This document shows positions 28,183-38,069 of a DNA stretch of 64,000 bases, piece by piece. The notes beneath the pieces were generated by a model, which was given only the letters and a program-made list of their open reading frames with translations, was not told where the DNA came from and made no database searches. Source of the DNA: Sinorhizobium kostiense. GTDB taxonomy: Bacteria > Pseudomonadota > Alphaproteobacteria > Rhizobiales > Rhizobiaceae. The DNA lies in assembly GCF_017874595.1 (NCBI RefSeq), contig NZ_JAGILA010000003.1, positions 62,001 to 126,000 of the forward strand. Reading direction: 5' to 3'. Position numbers and translations under genes: made by a program. Numbering within the stretch: the stretch's first letter is position 1; every line of letters starts with the position of its first letter.

Positions 28183-28456
28183 CACTGCACCGCGGAAAAG
28201 CGGAAATTACACAGCACTATTAAAGACGTGTGGATAGTTCACTGGCGACTATTTTAGTGGATACGAATGAACATCCATAAGATTGCTCGGCTCACGCCGC
28301 GCAGTAGAACCATGATCGCGAACCCTTCGTTTTCGAGGGAACAGAGGCCGGCGGCCGTGGCCGCCGCCTTCGGGGTCTGCATAGAGATCTTTACAGTTAT
28401 AATGCGCTATCGACGGGAGGGGCTCGGCGTCTCCCTCTCCGGGCGTAATCGTCCAT
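28183..28456. other. Spacer between the IS fragment and ompW, no gene seen
   Basis: Under 300 bases, with one unremarkable open frame on the plus strand that is antisense to ompW further on. Nothing supported. Confidence 0.4.
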
Positions 28457-29146
28457 TTAGAAACGGTAGGTCACGCCTGCGCCGATCAACAGTGGATCGA
28501 TTTTTGCCTTGCCGCTCAGCGGACCGAGAACGTCATGATCAGCCTTCCATTCGGTTTCGAGGAAGATTTTCTTCACATCGAAGTTCACGCCCCAATGGTC
28601 GTCGACCATGTAGTCGAAACCGACCTGCAGCGCAGCGCCCACATGATTGTCGACGTGGAGGTTATGGAAGCCGGGCTTTTCGCTCTGGTTGTAGAACAGC
28701 GAGTAGTTGATGCCCGCACCTACATAGGGCTTGAAGGCGCCGAAATCGGTGAAATGGTATTGCAGCGTAAGGGTCGGCGGCAGCAACCAGGCCTTCCCGA
28801 CCGGCACGCCGACCGCGCCATCTTCGTTGATGTTGGCGTAGGTCGTGCCAAGGATGAGTTCAGCGGCGATGTTGTCGGTAAAAAAGTAACTGATGTCGAG
28901 TTCCGGGATCAGCGAGTCCGAATAGGAAAGATCCGAGCCGGTCACGCCGTTGATCGAGCCACTGTCCTCAGTGATGACGCCCAAAGCGCGCACGCGGATC
29001 TGCCAGGGGCTTAGCCCACTCGTCACATCCTCTGCCACCGGGGCAACAGGTGGTGATGTCAGCTCCGCGGCGGCTGCCCCGCACGCAAAAAAAGCCGCAC
29101 CCATGCCCGCGATCCATCTCAGATGCCGTGCGTCATTCATGTTCAT
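28457..29146 (-). CDS. ompW: OmpW-family outer-membrane protein
   Basis: A 229-residue eight-stranded beta-barrel porin of the OmpW/AlkL family. The signal peptide (GMGAAFFACGAAAA) precedes a mature start near AELTSPP. Family features are the alternating strands WQIRVRALGV, PELDISYFFTDNIAAELIL, LTLQYHF, FKPYVGAGINYSLF and the C-terminal ITGAGVTYRF-like end (LIGAGVTYRF with terminal Phe). ATG 29146 has AAGGAGA upstream. It forms a hydrophobic channel for small molecules in the outer membrane. A perfect FixK/FNR box lies 84 bases upstream, indicating low-oxygen control, as is known for ompW in enterobacteria. Confidence 0.93.
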   Translation of the reverse strand: MNMNDARHLRWIAGMGAAFFACGAAAAELTSPPVAPVAEDVTSGLSPWQIRVRALGVITEDSGSINGVTGSDLSYSDSLIPELDISYFFTDNIAAELILGTTYANINEDGAVGVPVGKAWLLPPTLTLQYHFTDFGAFKPYVGAGINYSLFYNQSEKPGFHNLHVDNHVGAALQVGFDYMVDDHWGVNFDVKKIFLETEWKADHDVLGPLSGKAKIDPLLIGAGVTYRF

Positions 29147-29229
29147 TTGACGTCTCCTTGAACCTGCAATCATTGAATCAGCAATAACCGTTGCAAGGAG
29201 ACCGGTAGGCCGCGCGTGGCTGCGGCATG

Positions 29230-29243
29230 TTGATCGAGATCAA
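29230..29243. promoter_or_regulatory. FixK/FnrN (anaerobox) site upstream of ompW
   Basis: TTGATCGAGATCAA matches the full consensus TTGAT-N4-ATCAA. It lies 84 bases upstream of the ompW start codon, consistent with an FNR-type activator centred near -41 of a promoter between the box and the gene. Confidence 0.82.
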
Positions 29244-29315
29244 CCGTGACTAGGAAAAACCGGTATATCGGACGGAGAAGCCAATTTGTCACATGAAGGC
29301 ATTCGACTCGAAGCT

Positions 29316-30056
29316 GCGATTGGCCACGTCGAAGTACAGGTAGGCTGGGCGAGGCGGCCTCGATGACCGATGTTGTCGGCCCCACCGCCCTCGCCCGTCG
29401 ACGCCGCAGCATACCGCCAGGAGGCATTGCGCCGTCTGCGTATGACGGCGCGGCAAGTCGCCCAGGCAGGCCGGTGACTCGCCCGCCACGGTCAGCCGCG
29501 CCCTAACGGGCTTGCCTGTACAAACTCAAGTCCCTGGCGCGGGGGTGCGCCGCTACGAATGCGACAAGCCCGGCGAGCTCGTCCATATCGACATCAACTA
29601 AGTCAGCAAGTTTCACCGAACCGAGCACCGCATCACCGGCCATGGCGCCAGGCAACGCAACGGCCGCGGCATCGGTTGGGAATACGTGCATCTGGCGATC
29701 GACGACCACTCACGCCTGACCTATTGGGAAATTTTCCAGATGAGGCGTCGGTGCTCCTGTTTGCGGTTTCTCGTCAACGCCTTGCGTTACTTCAAGGCCT
29801 ATGGCGTCAAGGTCCATCGCGTACCGACAACGGCGCCAGTTTCCGCTCCCCATCCTTACGCCAGGACGCTGCGGCGGCTCAGCATCAAGCACATCCGCAC
29901 TAAGTCCTACCCAAGAACAATGGGAAGGCCGACCGCCTCGTCCAGATCGCCCCCAGCAAATAGGCTTATGCCAAGGCCTACGAAACATCGGATCAGAGGG
30001 GGCGCCGACCTATCGATCTGGCTCCCCCGCTACGATTAGCGTCGCCCGCATGGCAG
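29316..30056 (+). pseudogene. IS481-family transposase, frameshifted
   Basis: Broken DDE transposase. Fragments in successive frames read SPATVSRALTGLPVQ, RRYECDKPGELVHIDIN, a stop, RITGHGARQRNGRGIGWEYV, AIDDHSRLTYWEIF, FLVNALRYFKAYGVKV and LRRLSIKHIRTKSY, the order and motifs of IS481 transposases (first Asp in HIDI, second in AIDDHSR). At least three frameshifts and one stop. It was probably inserted between ompW and the chemoreceptor. Confidence 0.78.
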
Positions 30057-30076
30057 CCTAAAATCCAAGCCACCCA

Positions 30077-32305
30077 TCAGCCGACTCGGCCTAACTGAGG
30101 ATAACCTGTTGAGGCTCCATAACTAGGTAGTCGTCGAAGCGAGCCTTGCTCGCATTCCTGTGCAGCAAGAGCCAGGTTGCCCTTGAACTCACTCTTGTGC
30201 GTCCTGAAGCGATTGAGCATCTCGGAGAGATTAGACGATTCTTGAGCAAGCCCCGCCGACGCCGCATTCATCTCCTCGACCATCGCAGCGTTCTGCTGGG
30301 TCGCCTGATCCATGTGATTGACCGCGGAGTTGACCTCCCCAAGGCCGACGGCCTGCTGTTGAGCCGCCGATGCAATTGCGTCCATGTGCTGGTTGATCGT
30401 CTGCACCAAGACAGCAATCGAATGCAGCCCTTGGTCGGTATCGCTGACGAGTTTGACGCCTTCGCTTACCGCAACTTCCGAATTGCCGATCAAAGCCTTG
30501 ATCTCCTTGGCAGCATTGGCGGAGCGCTGCGCTAGCTCGCGTACCTCTTGGGCAACAACTGCAAAGCCCTTGCCGGCTTCCCCGGCGCGTGCTGCCTCGA
30601 CGCCGGCATTAAGTGCCAGGAGATTGGTCTGGAAGGCGATCTCGTCGATCACGCCGATGATTTGGCTGATCTTATGGGATGCCGTCTCGATGCGCCCCAT
30701 TGCCGCGACTGCATTGCCGACGACCACCCTCGCCCCCTCAGCGTGATCCTTGGCATTCCGCACTAGGTTTTGTGCTTCGCCCGTTCGCTTAGAGGCTGCC
30801 TGGACATTCGACGTGATTTCCTCGAGTGCAGCCGCTGTTTCTTCCAGCGAAGCGGCTTGCTTTTCGGTACGGTTGGCAAGATTGCTAGAGGCACTGGAAA
30901 TTTCACTTGATCCGCCTCTCACTGCACCAGCAGATTTTCCGACGGCCAGGAGAACTTGACGCAACTGGGCGACCGAGGCGTTAAAGTCATGGCGCAATGC
31001 TTCGAACTGAGGCGCAAACTGTTCTTCAATTTCGCAGAGCATGTCGCCAGCAGCAAGCTCGCGCAGGGCCGAGGCAAGCGAGCCCGTCGCTCTGCTGAGA
31101 CGGTCTTCCGCCTCAGCTTCCGTAAGCCGCTGCACCTCCACACGCTCACGTTCGGCTCTCTGGCGATTTTCTTCCGCCTCCGTCTCAAGCTGGGCGTTGC
31201 GAATAGCGGCCTGGCGAAACACTTCCACCGAATGCGCCATATCCCCAATCGCATCCCTGCGATCCACAAAGGGGATGGGGCTTTGTGCATCACCATCGGC
31301 CAGTTGCTGCATGCGACGTTCAATCGCGCGGATCATTCGTGAAACCTGGCGCAACACGAAAATGCAGATGCCGAAGACGACCAGCGACACCAGAACCGCT
31401 GTGATCGCGCCCCTGATGAATAGGCCGCGCAGTTCGGCGAGCGCGCCCTGAGCTTTAGCATTCAGCATGTTGCCCGCCTTCTCGAGCAGGTCGGCCATGA
31501 TGCGGTTTTGGTTGCCCGTCTGGGATGACCAGCCCTCAAGGGCAGCCTTGTCCTCTCCCTTCGGCTCATTCTGGTACATGGCAGCTCGAACTTCTGCCAG
31601 GGATTTGCCCTCTGAGCTATCGGCAAAGCGATCGAACTCTTCGATCAACTCCTCGGGCAGATGTTCGCGCAACACCGGCGTGGAGTGATCACGCAGTCCT
31701 TTGGCATATAGGAGAAAAGCATATTCAGGTGTCACCAGTTGACGACCGGCCAGAAATTTCTCGCCCAAGCGAATTTCGATTAGACCCGCATCGTTAACCT
31801 GCATCAGAGCATGATAGCCATCGATAAAGCGCGCCAGGTCTAGATCGGCAATCGTTGACGCGGAACGGCGCACCAACTCCAGGCCCGCAGCGGATGCGGG
31901 TTGCAGAACCAGCAGCGCCTCATTGCTACCGGCGGTTCCGGCGTCCACGTTTCTGCGATAATCGGGCAAAAGCTTCAGCTTGTCCTGGATTATGCGGTAG
32001 GCTCCGTCGATCGCCTGATCCGAATTACCCTGCACCTTCCAGTCGCGATAGGCCTTGTCCAGAGCCGCGAAGGCGCGATCCACAGCGTCGCGCCGTTCCG
32101 CGAGATCGCTGGGTGTGGCAAAGGCTTCTGCTGGCAACACCTGCGCTATTTCTCCTCCTGCATGTGCAAGGCGTTGAACCACGAGCTGTTCTTCCAAGGT
32201 CCCGTAGCGAATGTAACCGTCCAAAACAGCCGATCCACTCAGCCACAGAAAGGCCGATAAAGGAGCCGCAGCAATCAAAAAAAGCAGGCTTCGGAGAGAA
32301 AACAT
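30077..32305 (-). CDS. Methyl-accepting chemotaxis protein
   Basis: A 742-residue inner-membrane chemoreceptor. TM1 lies in residues about 6-24 ([16 protein letters not shown]), a periplasmic sensor of about 270 residues follows, then TM2 ([18 protein letters not shown]), a HAMP domain ([19 protein letters not shown]) and the signalling hairpin with [21 protein letters not shown] and [16 protein letters not shown]. There is no C-terminal CheR-binding pentapeptide. ATG 32305 is preceded by GGAAGGAG; the TTG 21 bases upstream is unlikely. The ligand is not evident. It is monocistronic with an AT-rich promoter region before it. Confidence 0.95.
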   Translation of the reverse strand: MFSLRSLLFLIAAAPLSAFLWLSGSAVLDGYIRYGTLEEQLVVQRLAHAGGEIAQVLPAEAFATPSDLAERRDAVDRAFAALDKAYRDWKVQGNSDQAIDGAYRIIQDKLKLLPDYRRNVDAGTAGSNEALLVLQPASAAGLELVRRSASTIADLDLARFIDGYHALMQVNDAGLIEIRLGEKFLAGRQLVTPEYAFLLYAKGLRDHSTPVLREHLPEELIEEFDRFADSSEGKSLAEVRAAMYQNEPKGEDKAALEGWSSQTGNQNRIMADLLEKAGNMLNAKAQGALAELRGLFIRGAITAVLVSLVVFGICIFVLRQVSRMIRAIERRMQQLADGDAQSPIPFVDRRDAIGDMAHSVEVFRQAAIRNAQLETEAEENRQRAERERVEVQRLTEAEAEDRLSRATGSLASALRELAAGDMLCEIEEQFAPQFEALRHDFNASVAQLRQVLLAVGKSAGAVRGGSSEISSASSNLANRTEKQAASLEETAAALEEITSNVQAASKRTGEAQNLVRNAKDHAEGARVVVGNAVAAMGRIETASHKISQIIGVIDEIAFQTNLLALNAGVEAARAGEAGKGFAVVAQEVRELAQRSANAAKEIKALIGNSEVAVSEGVKLVSDTDQGLHSIAVLVQTINQHMDAIASAAQQQAVGLGEVNSAVNHMDQATQQNAAMVEEMNAASAGLAQESSNLSEMLNRFRTHKSEFKGNLALAAQECEQGSLRRLPSYGASTGYPQLGRVG

Positions 32306-33596
32306 GAAGCGCTCCTTCCAGCGCAAATTCTAAATAATTCAGTTAACTATAGTTTATACTGGCAACAGATTGATAATCTCTTAATGTAGAAAAGTAAGAA
32401 ACTAAGGAAGATGGTGCTATTTTTTTATGTTAGACGGGAACTTATCCCTGTCCTTTTCTTTCGCACCTGCAAGTTGTCGGCTACCAGCCCACAATTTCGC
32501 CTTGCTAGACATGACCTATTCTATTATGCGGCGACAGGACAAAGAATTTCGCTTGGTCCCGAAAAGGCGCTCGGATCTCGCCTGCCGGTTCTCAGACATC
32601 CGCGGTCGGCCCTTCGGATGAAGTGGGTGACGGTCTGCCCAAGACCAGTAAGGGCCGGCCTCCTCTCACTTCACTCTTCACCGTCGCGTCACAGGTAATC
32701 ATCAGCATGCCCGCACCGCGGAAGCAGCACAGCCAATGCTAAAGCGGCGGCGCACGCGTGCGCCGCTTTGACCGGCGCCATGAAGCGCCCGTTACCGAAG
32801 CGGTAATGATGCATCACGTCCTCGGCCACCAAAGCGCCAATTTCCCCATATTGCTCCGGCATCATAAGACGATTGACCCCGGCATCAGATACATTCGCTC
32901 TTGTCGTTCAATTGAAATCAACTTTCTCTAACGGCGTTCGGAAGAATGCCAAAATTCTTTGTTTGGATGGCATCAATCCACGCCGTAGATGCATGCGTTT
33001 CAAGTCGGTCATCGTTGAATGACGTAAAGTTCCAGCGAACGGCGTCTGGGAGCCGAAGGGCGCGGAAGATGTCGAAATGGTCCCAGGGTTTCCCAGGCCT
33101 GTCGTCGCCATTGGTCTTGATCGCGCAAAGGCAGTTTTTCAAGCTCACCGCGTCGATGATGCCGGTCAAACCGTTCTTCGCCGATGCCTTGGATGAAGTG
33201 AGTTGCTGGCGTGCCAAGCTTCCGCCTTGTAAGGTCGCGATAGAGGCATGCTCGAGTACCCATCATTGGCTCGGGAACGGGTGAAGGTTGTGTCCCGGTC
33301 GCCGATCGCATCCAACACGATGATTGCCGGAACCTGCTCGCGAGCTTCGGCGAAGCCCACTCGCATCCAACTCGCCGATATGGCCCCTCGCCGCCATTGG
33401 GCAACCGACGTGGCAAAATGGCAGCGCACGTAACGGCAATAATCGAGCAAACTGCGTGCTGCCCGCTACCGGAGGTCCACTCGGGAGGGGGCGTCGGTCT
33501 GAGCTTACCGTCCCGCCAACCACCGAGCTCGTTTGCGAGCTCTAAAATCCAGGCTTTCGCGGATGAATGTCTGTTCACCCTAGACCAGTGTGCTCC
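32306..33596. other. Intergenic and decayed region
   Basis: 32.3-32.9 kb is AT-rich, then featureless. From 32.92 to 33.58 kb the minus strand has coding-like fragments in two frames (NGLTGIIDAVSLKNCLCAIKT, then RPGKPWDHFDIFRALRL), probably a broken gene or insertion-sequence debris that I cannot name. No intact gene is supported. Confidence 0.45.
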
Positions 33597-35036
33597 TTAG
33601 GCTGCGGGTGTTACGAACTGGGTATTAATTATGGCTTCGACTAGCGTTCTCCCGTTGGGGGTGAGGGTGACCACATCGCCGTCGGCGGTGACCAGCGCTT
33701 TATCGACCAGTGTCATGAGCGTGCGGCCGATAATCGGGTTGTCGAAAAAGCTTCTGCCTTCAAAACGTTGTCTGAACACGTTGTCATTCACCGGAATCAG
33801 TGTGGAAAGTGCCATTTTGAACGCGTTAACTTCGCGTTGGAGCGAGGACACTCCCCGGCTTTCCTCAATGGGCAGACGGTTTTGATCCAGAGCTTCCTTG
33901 TACCTTTTGTAGCCAGTGATGTTGATAGCTTCGGCCCGGGTGCATTTCGAGCTACCGCCGAGGCCAATTGCCACTTCCGGGTACTGCATATCAAGGTCGG
34001 TGATTAACCCTTTCCATTTTTCCGGACGCTGATTATTCCGGTGGAAATACATCGTCGGGTGTTCCAGATAACCCGGCAAGAGATACTGTTCGACCAACTC
34101 GCGCATCTGGTACTGCTTGCCCAGCCCCGGGAAGTTCATGTTGTCAACACTAGTAAGCCCCTTTTTCTGCCACAGGCTTTCTCGCTCTCCGGAAACGCCG
34201 GTACGCCTTGTCATGAACTCTTCCATGTGCAACTTGGTGCAGACTACGTGAGAAAGTTCCAGCTCAAGGGTTTTCTCCATATCATATTTCACGTCATCCA
34301 CGCTTTGGCCTAACATGCCGTAGATGAGGTCAACGCTGACCCACTCAAACCCGATTTCGCGCGCGTTATACACGGTTTTCACACACTCTTCGGCAGAATG
34401 CATACGTCCGCAGGCGGTGATAATGCGGTCGTTGAAGGCCTGGGCACCGAAGCTGATTTTGGTAAAACCCAACTCTTTTAGCAGCCGCAGATAGTCTTTG
34501 GTCAGGGTTCCCGGCTCGCCTTCAAAGCGCATGGTGGCAGCAGAAAAGTTAAAATGGCTCTGGTAAAAATCCATCAGGCGCCGCAGCTCAGATTCAGGAA
34601 GCAGTGATGGCGTGCCACCGAAGATGTTAAATTCGCCGACCACGGCCTGTGCAAGGCAGGGAACCACGTGAAGCCACATGGTGGCTTCTTTGATGTTGTA
34701 ATCTACCAAATCCCGGAACACAGCCAGCGACGAAGTGGCCTGCGGGTTCAGAATAACCGTTGGGTATTGGCAGAAATGGCAACGGTAGCGGCAGGAGGGG
34801 ATATACGACCACAGATGGATCTGTTTTGCCTGTTTGATATCGCGGTCCATGTCATCGAAAAAAGCATCGAGTGGATAACCGGAGATATCACCGGGGAAAA
34901 CGTGGCAACCGAACGGATCTCTGAATACGTACTCCAGAAATGAGCTGTTGTACGGGCAGGAGAGAAAATCGAATACGCGCGGCACCGGATAGTTCGTGTC
35001 GACATCGTTCAGTGAGCTCAGAGCTTCGCTGTTCAT
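33597..35036 (-). CDS. HemN-like radical SAM enzyme
   Basis: A 479-residue radical SAM protein of the HemN/HemW group. The [4Fe-4S] ligands are C82, C86 and C89 in SCRYRCHFCQY, followed by FNIFGGTPSLL (GGTP motif) and FEGEPGTLTKDYLRLLKELGF, ISFGAQAFND. The C-terminus resembles the HemN winged helix. True HemN makes protoporphyrinogen, but this gene starts in the stop codon of a glycosyltransferase gene (TGATG overlap), so a tailoring reaction such as methylation or oxidative cleavage on a glycosylated product is more likely. Lower GC and different codon use from the neighbours suggest horizontal transfer. Confidence 0.85.
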   Translation of the reverse strand: MNSEALSSLNDVDTNYPVPRVFDFLSCPYNSSFLEYVFRDPFGCHVFPGDISGYPLDAFFDDMDRDIKQAKQIHLWSYIPSCRYRCHFCQYPTVILNPQATSSLAVFRDLVDYNIKEATMWLHVVPCLAQAVVGEFNIFGGTPSLLPESELRRLMDFYQSHFNFSAATMRFEGEPGTLTKDYLRLLKELGFTKISFGAQAFNDRIITACGRMHSAEECVKTVYNAREIGFEWVSVDLIYGMLGQSVDDVKYDMEKTLELELSHVVCTKLHMEEFMTRRTGVSGERESLWQKKGLTSVDNMNFPGLGKQYQMRELVEQYLLPGYLEHPTMYFHRNNQRPEKWKGLITDLDMQYPEVAIGLGGSSKCTRAEAINITGYKRYKEALDQNRLPIEESRGVSSLQREVNAFKMALSTLIPVNDNVFRQRFEGRSFFDNPIIGRTLMTLVDKALVTADGDVVTLTPNGRTLVEAIINTQFVTPAA

Positions 35037-37696
35037 CAGAATACTCCGCCGTTAGCGAAGTAGTTATGAGCTTCACCGGACTCACGATCTTCGCAGAAGT
35101 AGTAGACGAAGCGCTCGAAATCCTCCGGTTTGACCGCATCGAAGCACGCCGGTAACGGCGGCGGAAAACCGATATCTTCACCAACGGCGCGCCGCAGGGA
35201 ACTGAAAATTTCGTTACGGAACTCAAAATAAAGGCGATATGCCGGGGTCTTGTAAGCATGGATCGCTTTGAAGTCGATAATGCGGGATTCGTGCTTAATT
35301 TCATGGATTCGCTGGTACAAACGGTCAGCCACCGGTTCGGTAAAGAATTCACGCACAGCGGGGTTTTCCAGCAAGATCTGCGGGTTGAGCAAGGCAGGCA
35401 GCACGATGTTTTTGGGAACGTAGTCCTTGATCGAGTAGAACCAGGCCTGCTGAGACTGCGCGGGAGTGGTGTCGCACAGCGTTGGCTTTTGCTCCTCCAC
35501 ATCCGGGCGCACGTCTTTCATGATGATGATACCGCCCTGCCCGTAGGCGATACCGGTGATCACCTCCTCGAGGAGGGCATCCACGCGCCGGCTGTTAATT
35601 TCCACTCGGGAATCCCGGGCGTAAACCGGCTTGCCGCCCCAGGCGATTACGCGGATCCCAAAGTCCCAGTCGTCGGAGAGGTGTTCTACAAAGCGGCCAT
35701 TGTTCAGCTGGTAGAAAATTTCGATACCGCCCACTTTGTCATAGAACGTGCGCTCAACGGCAAAACCTTTGCCGTCCGGAAAGCCGCCAAACAACGAAAA
35801 CGACATGTCACGACAGCGCAGGGTCTTTTGAATTTCCTTGAAAAGGTTGGGACGATGGCGGAAGGATTCTTCGTTGTAATAGTAATTGCACGTGCCCAGA
35901 TCACCATCTTCCTCCACCATTGTTTCAATCAACGCGTGCAACCAGTAAGGATCTACCGTGCAGTCCGCATCGGCGGAGACAATGTAATGTTTTTTTTGAA
36001 CGCCCAGGCGGCTGTCACGGGCTTTTGAGCGTAAAGACGCGAAATCCATGCCACGTTTTCTGGCGGACGAGACGCCCTGAATGGTTTCTTTGACAATATG
36101 AATATCCATGATTGGATTTTGAGCACTGAAGGCTTTAATTTTCTCAACGGAATCGTCCGTTGAATTATTATCCACAATTATCAACTCATAACTTTCATGC
36201 GTAATCATACCGCAATGTGTTTTTTGATTAAACAGGGAGCGCAGTACTTCATTGATACGATCGCCTTCGTTATAAACCGGCAGCACAACCGATACGAAGA
36301 CATTGTCTCTCATCTCTCTTTTGGAATAATCAAAATCGAGAATGTCAATTACATTACCCGAAAGTACCTGTTTACCAATGTAGAAGTTCCTTTGGGCGAC
36401 GTCTGTCATCAGTTTCTTATTCTTGAGAAACTGGTACACATCATTGATAAATGCTTCATCAGGCAAGCCATCCCGCTCCTCTGAGATCGCCATAACGGGC
36501 GCCTCAAATCCATACTGACCATAGACTTCCCAGTAGTATTCGTAGCTGCTAGTGATGTAGCAGCGCTTGAAGCTAATCGCTTCGCCAATGGGATTCCCGT
36601 AACTGTCGTAGTCCCAAGAGGTAAGGAACGAGACCAGATCGCAAGAGTAATATAAATCCCAAATGGTCTTGGTATTCTTATGTGTGGGGCTATATTCGTG
36701 CTGAAGTGGACCAATAAACTTTACAAACGATCCGATGTTTAAATTTTTGGCCAAGGCTTTCAGCTCCTTATAGAAAACGTAATCTTCATGAGGATCGCCT
36801 GCCACGACCAGGAAAACTTTACGGTCGATACCGTTCTGAAGAAAACGCTGGTTGAGCCGCTGAACGAGATAAATATCTCTGTCGAGACGCTTTTGAGGAA
36901 TAATTCGTGTTGTACGGGCAATCAGAATATCGTCGTCGCGGACGGACAGATTTTCTCTGATGTTGGTATAATTGCCCTGCCTGGTGAAATCATAGGTATT
37001 CTTCTTAACCTTGATTTCCACTTCGTGGCGGCACCACGCTTCAAGCTTCTTTTTTAAGTGATTATTGAGCGTGACGTATGTAATGTAGCTGGACTTGACA
37101 GGCTTGACAGCGTGAGGATACGGTGACGGCCCATATTTCATCACCGTTTTTTCACTATTCCACATTAAGTCGTGATCGCGCCAGATAACGAAATTGCCCA
37201 GGCCATGATGTTTCCCGTAGGCGTCAATCGCCAGATACAGCGCTTTGGTGTAAATTATATTTTCTGGTAGTGTTCCATTCTCAACGATCACATAACTGAT
37301 ATTCAGCTTCTCCCATAGCTGAACAATTCGGCGGGCTAGATCTCGAGATGACTCGCTAACTGCAAGCATGATTTCTTCCTGTTCTTTGGAAGAAACCGTC
37401 GTTTTTCGACTTATCAGAATATTGTGCGCGCGCTCGATAAAATCGATATTGTAGTAGGGAACGGAGTGAATATCATCTACACGAACCAATTCAAATACAT
37501 CTTTATAAATCTCTTGCTCATGATTGTAAGGTTTGTTAAATTTCCCTTTATCTATTTTTATGTCATAACCAAGGTCCAGATAGGATTTAATACCATTTCT
37601 TGCTAGAAATTTAGCTACCTTTGATGCTTCAACAATAATTCCTGATACAGCAACAGCGTCAAATGATATAAACATAGCTCCAGGACGCATATTCAT
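35036..37696 (-). CDS. Bifunctional glycosyltransferase (GT4-like plus GT2)
   Basis: An 886-residue two-domain enzyme. Residues about 1-460 look like a GT-B, GT4-type transferase: ARTTRIIPQKRLDRDI, VVAGDPHEDY, FIGPLQHEYSP and SYGNPIGEAISFKRCY (E-x7-E region). From about 466, a GT2 domain starts VSVVLPVYNEGDR, with ELIIVDNNSTDDS, the DxD in SADADCTVDPYW and the acceptor motif DDWDFGIRV. No transmembrane or export signal is seen. It is the first gene of an operon with a radical SAM enzyme. GC content is visibly lower than in flanking genes. A sigma-54 promoter and NifA-like site lie upstream. The product is unknown. Confidence 0.86.
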   Translation of the reverse strand: MNMRPGAMFISFDAVAVSGIIVEASKVAKFLARNGIKSYLDLGYDIKIDKGKFNKPYNHEQEIYKDVFELVRVDDIHSVPYYNIDFIERAHNILISRKTTVSSKEQEEIMLAVSESSRDLARRIVQLWEKLNISYVIVENGTLPENIIYTKALYLAIDAYGKHHGLGNFVIWRDHDLMWNSEKTVMKYGPSPYPHAVKPVKSSYITYVTLNNHLKKKLEAWCRHEVEIKVKKNTYDFTRQGNYTNIRENLSVRDDDILIARTTRIIPQKRLDRDIYLVQRLNQRFLQNGIDRKVFLVVAGDPHEDYVFYKELKALAKNLNIGSFVKFIGPLQHEYSPTHKNTKTIWDLYYSCDLVSFLTSWDYDSYGNPIGEAISFKRCYITSSYEYYWEVYGQYGFEAPVMAISEERDGLPDEAFINDVYQFLKNKKLMTDVAQRNFYIGKQVLSGNVIDILDFDYSKREMRDNVFVSVVLPVYNEGDRINEVLRSLFNQKTHCGMITHESYELIIVDNNSTDDSVEKIKAFSAQNPIMDIHIVKETIQGVSSARKRGMDFASLRSKARDSRLGVQKKHYIVSADADCTVDPYWLHALIETMVEEDGDLGTCNYYYNEESFRHRPNLFKEIQKTLRCRDMSFSLFGGFPDGKGFAVERTFYDKVGGIEIFYQLNNGRFVEHLSDDWDFGIRVIAWGGKPVYARDSRVEINSRRVDALLEEVITGIAYGQGGIIIMKDVRPDVEEQKPTLCDTTPAQSQQAWFYSIKDYVPKNIVLPALLNPQILLENPAVREFFTEPVADRLYQRIHEIKHESRIIDFKAIHAYKTPAYRLYFEFRNEIFSSLRRAVGEDIGFPPPLPACFDAVKPEDFERFVYYFCEDRESGEAHNYFANGGVF

Positions 37697-37852
37697 TCAC
37701 ATATCTCGTTTTCTTGTCCCACGCCGATTCCAACAGGAGGGCGGGTGCGCGTGCAGAGGTTACGCAGAGATCTCACGGAGACGCCTACATGAGGCGGGCT
37801 GTTCATGAAGGTATCCTGCTCAATCAATGCCGTGCGGAGTTGTCCTGAGCGA

Positions 37853-37868
37853 AGCAAGTGCTGTGCCG
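37853..37868 (-). promoter_or_regulatory. Sigma-54 promoter for the glycosyltransferase/radical SAM operon
   Basis: Reverse strand reads CGGCACAGCACTTGCT, with GG and GC separated by ten bases as sigma-54 requires. It lies about 157 bases upstream of the glycosyltransferase start and shares over 60 bases of surrounding similarity with the omptin promoter at 40914. Confidence 0.72.
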
Positions 37869-37931
37869 ACCCAGAAAAGCCGTTTAAAAACAATGGGACC
37901 GCTCTGATAACCGGTGCTTTATGTCCGACAT

Positions 37932-37947
37932 AGTCAGAAAGCCGACA
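37932..37947. promoter_or_regulatory. NifA-like upstream site (one mismatch)
   Basis: Reverse strand reads TGTCGGCTTTCTGACT, which is TGT-N10-ACT rather than ACA. It lies about 72 bases upstream of the -24 element at 37867. The homologous site in the omptin promoter is a perfect TGT-N10-ACA, supporting a NifA role here with a weakened half-site. Confidence 0.6.
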
Positions 37948-38069
37948 ACGGGTGCATCGATGGCGAGCTTCGCAACCGAGCCCAAGCCACCCCTCGTGCG
38001 CGGCGCCTGACCCCGACAAGTTACCGGTCTCATAGACATGCCGCGGATAATGCGTGACGTTTCCCGGAG

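Noticed and set aside
32946..33284. 112-codon plus-strand frame
   Set aside because: The antisense strand shows coding-like fragments broken by frameshifts; the plus frame appears to be their shadow.
33597..35036. Oxygen-independent coproporphyrinogen oxidase (HemN)
   Set aside because: It has the radical SAM motif, but operon coupling to a glycosyltransferase and divergent flanks make a heme role unlikely.
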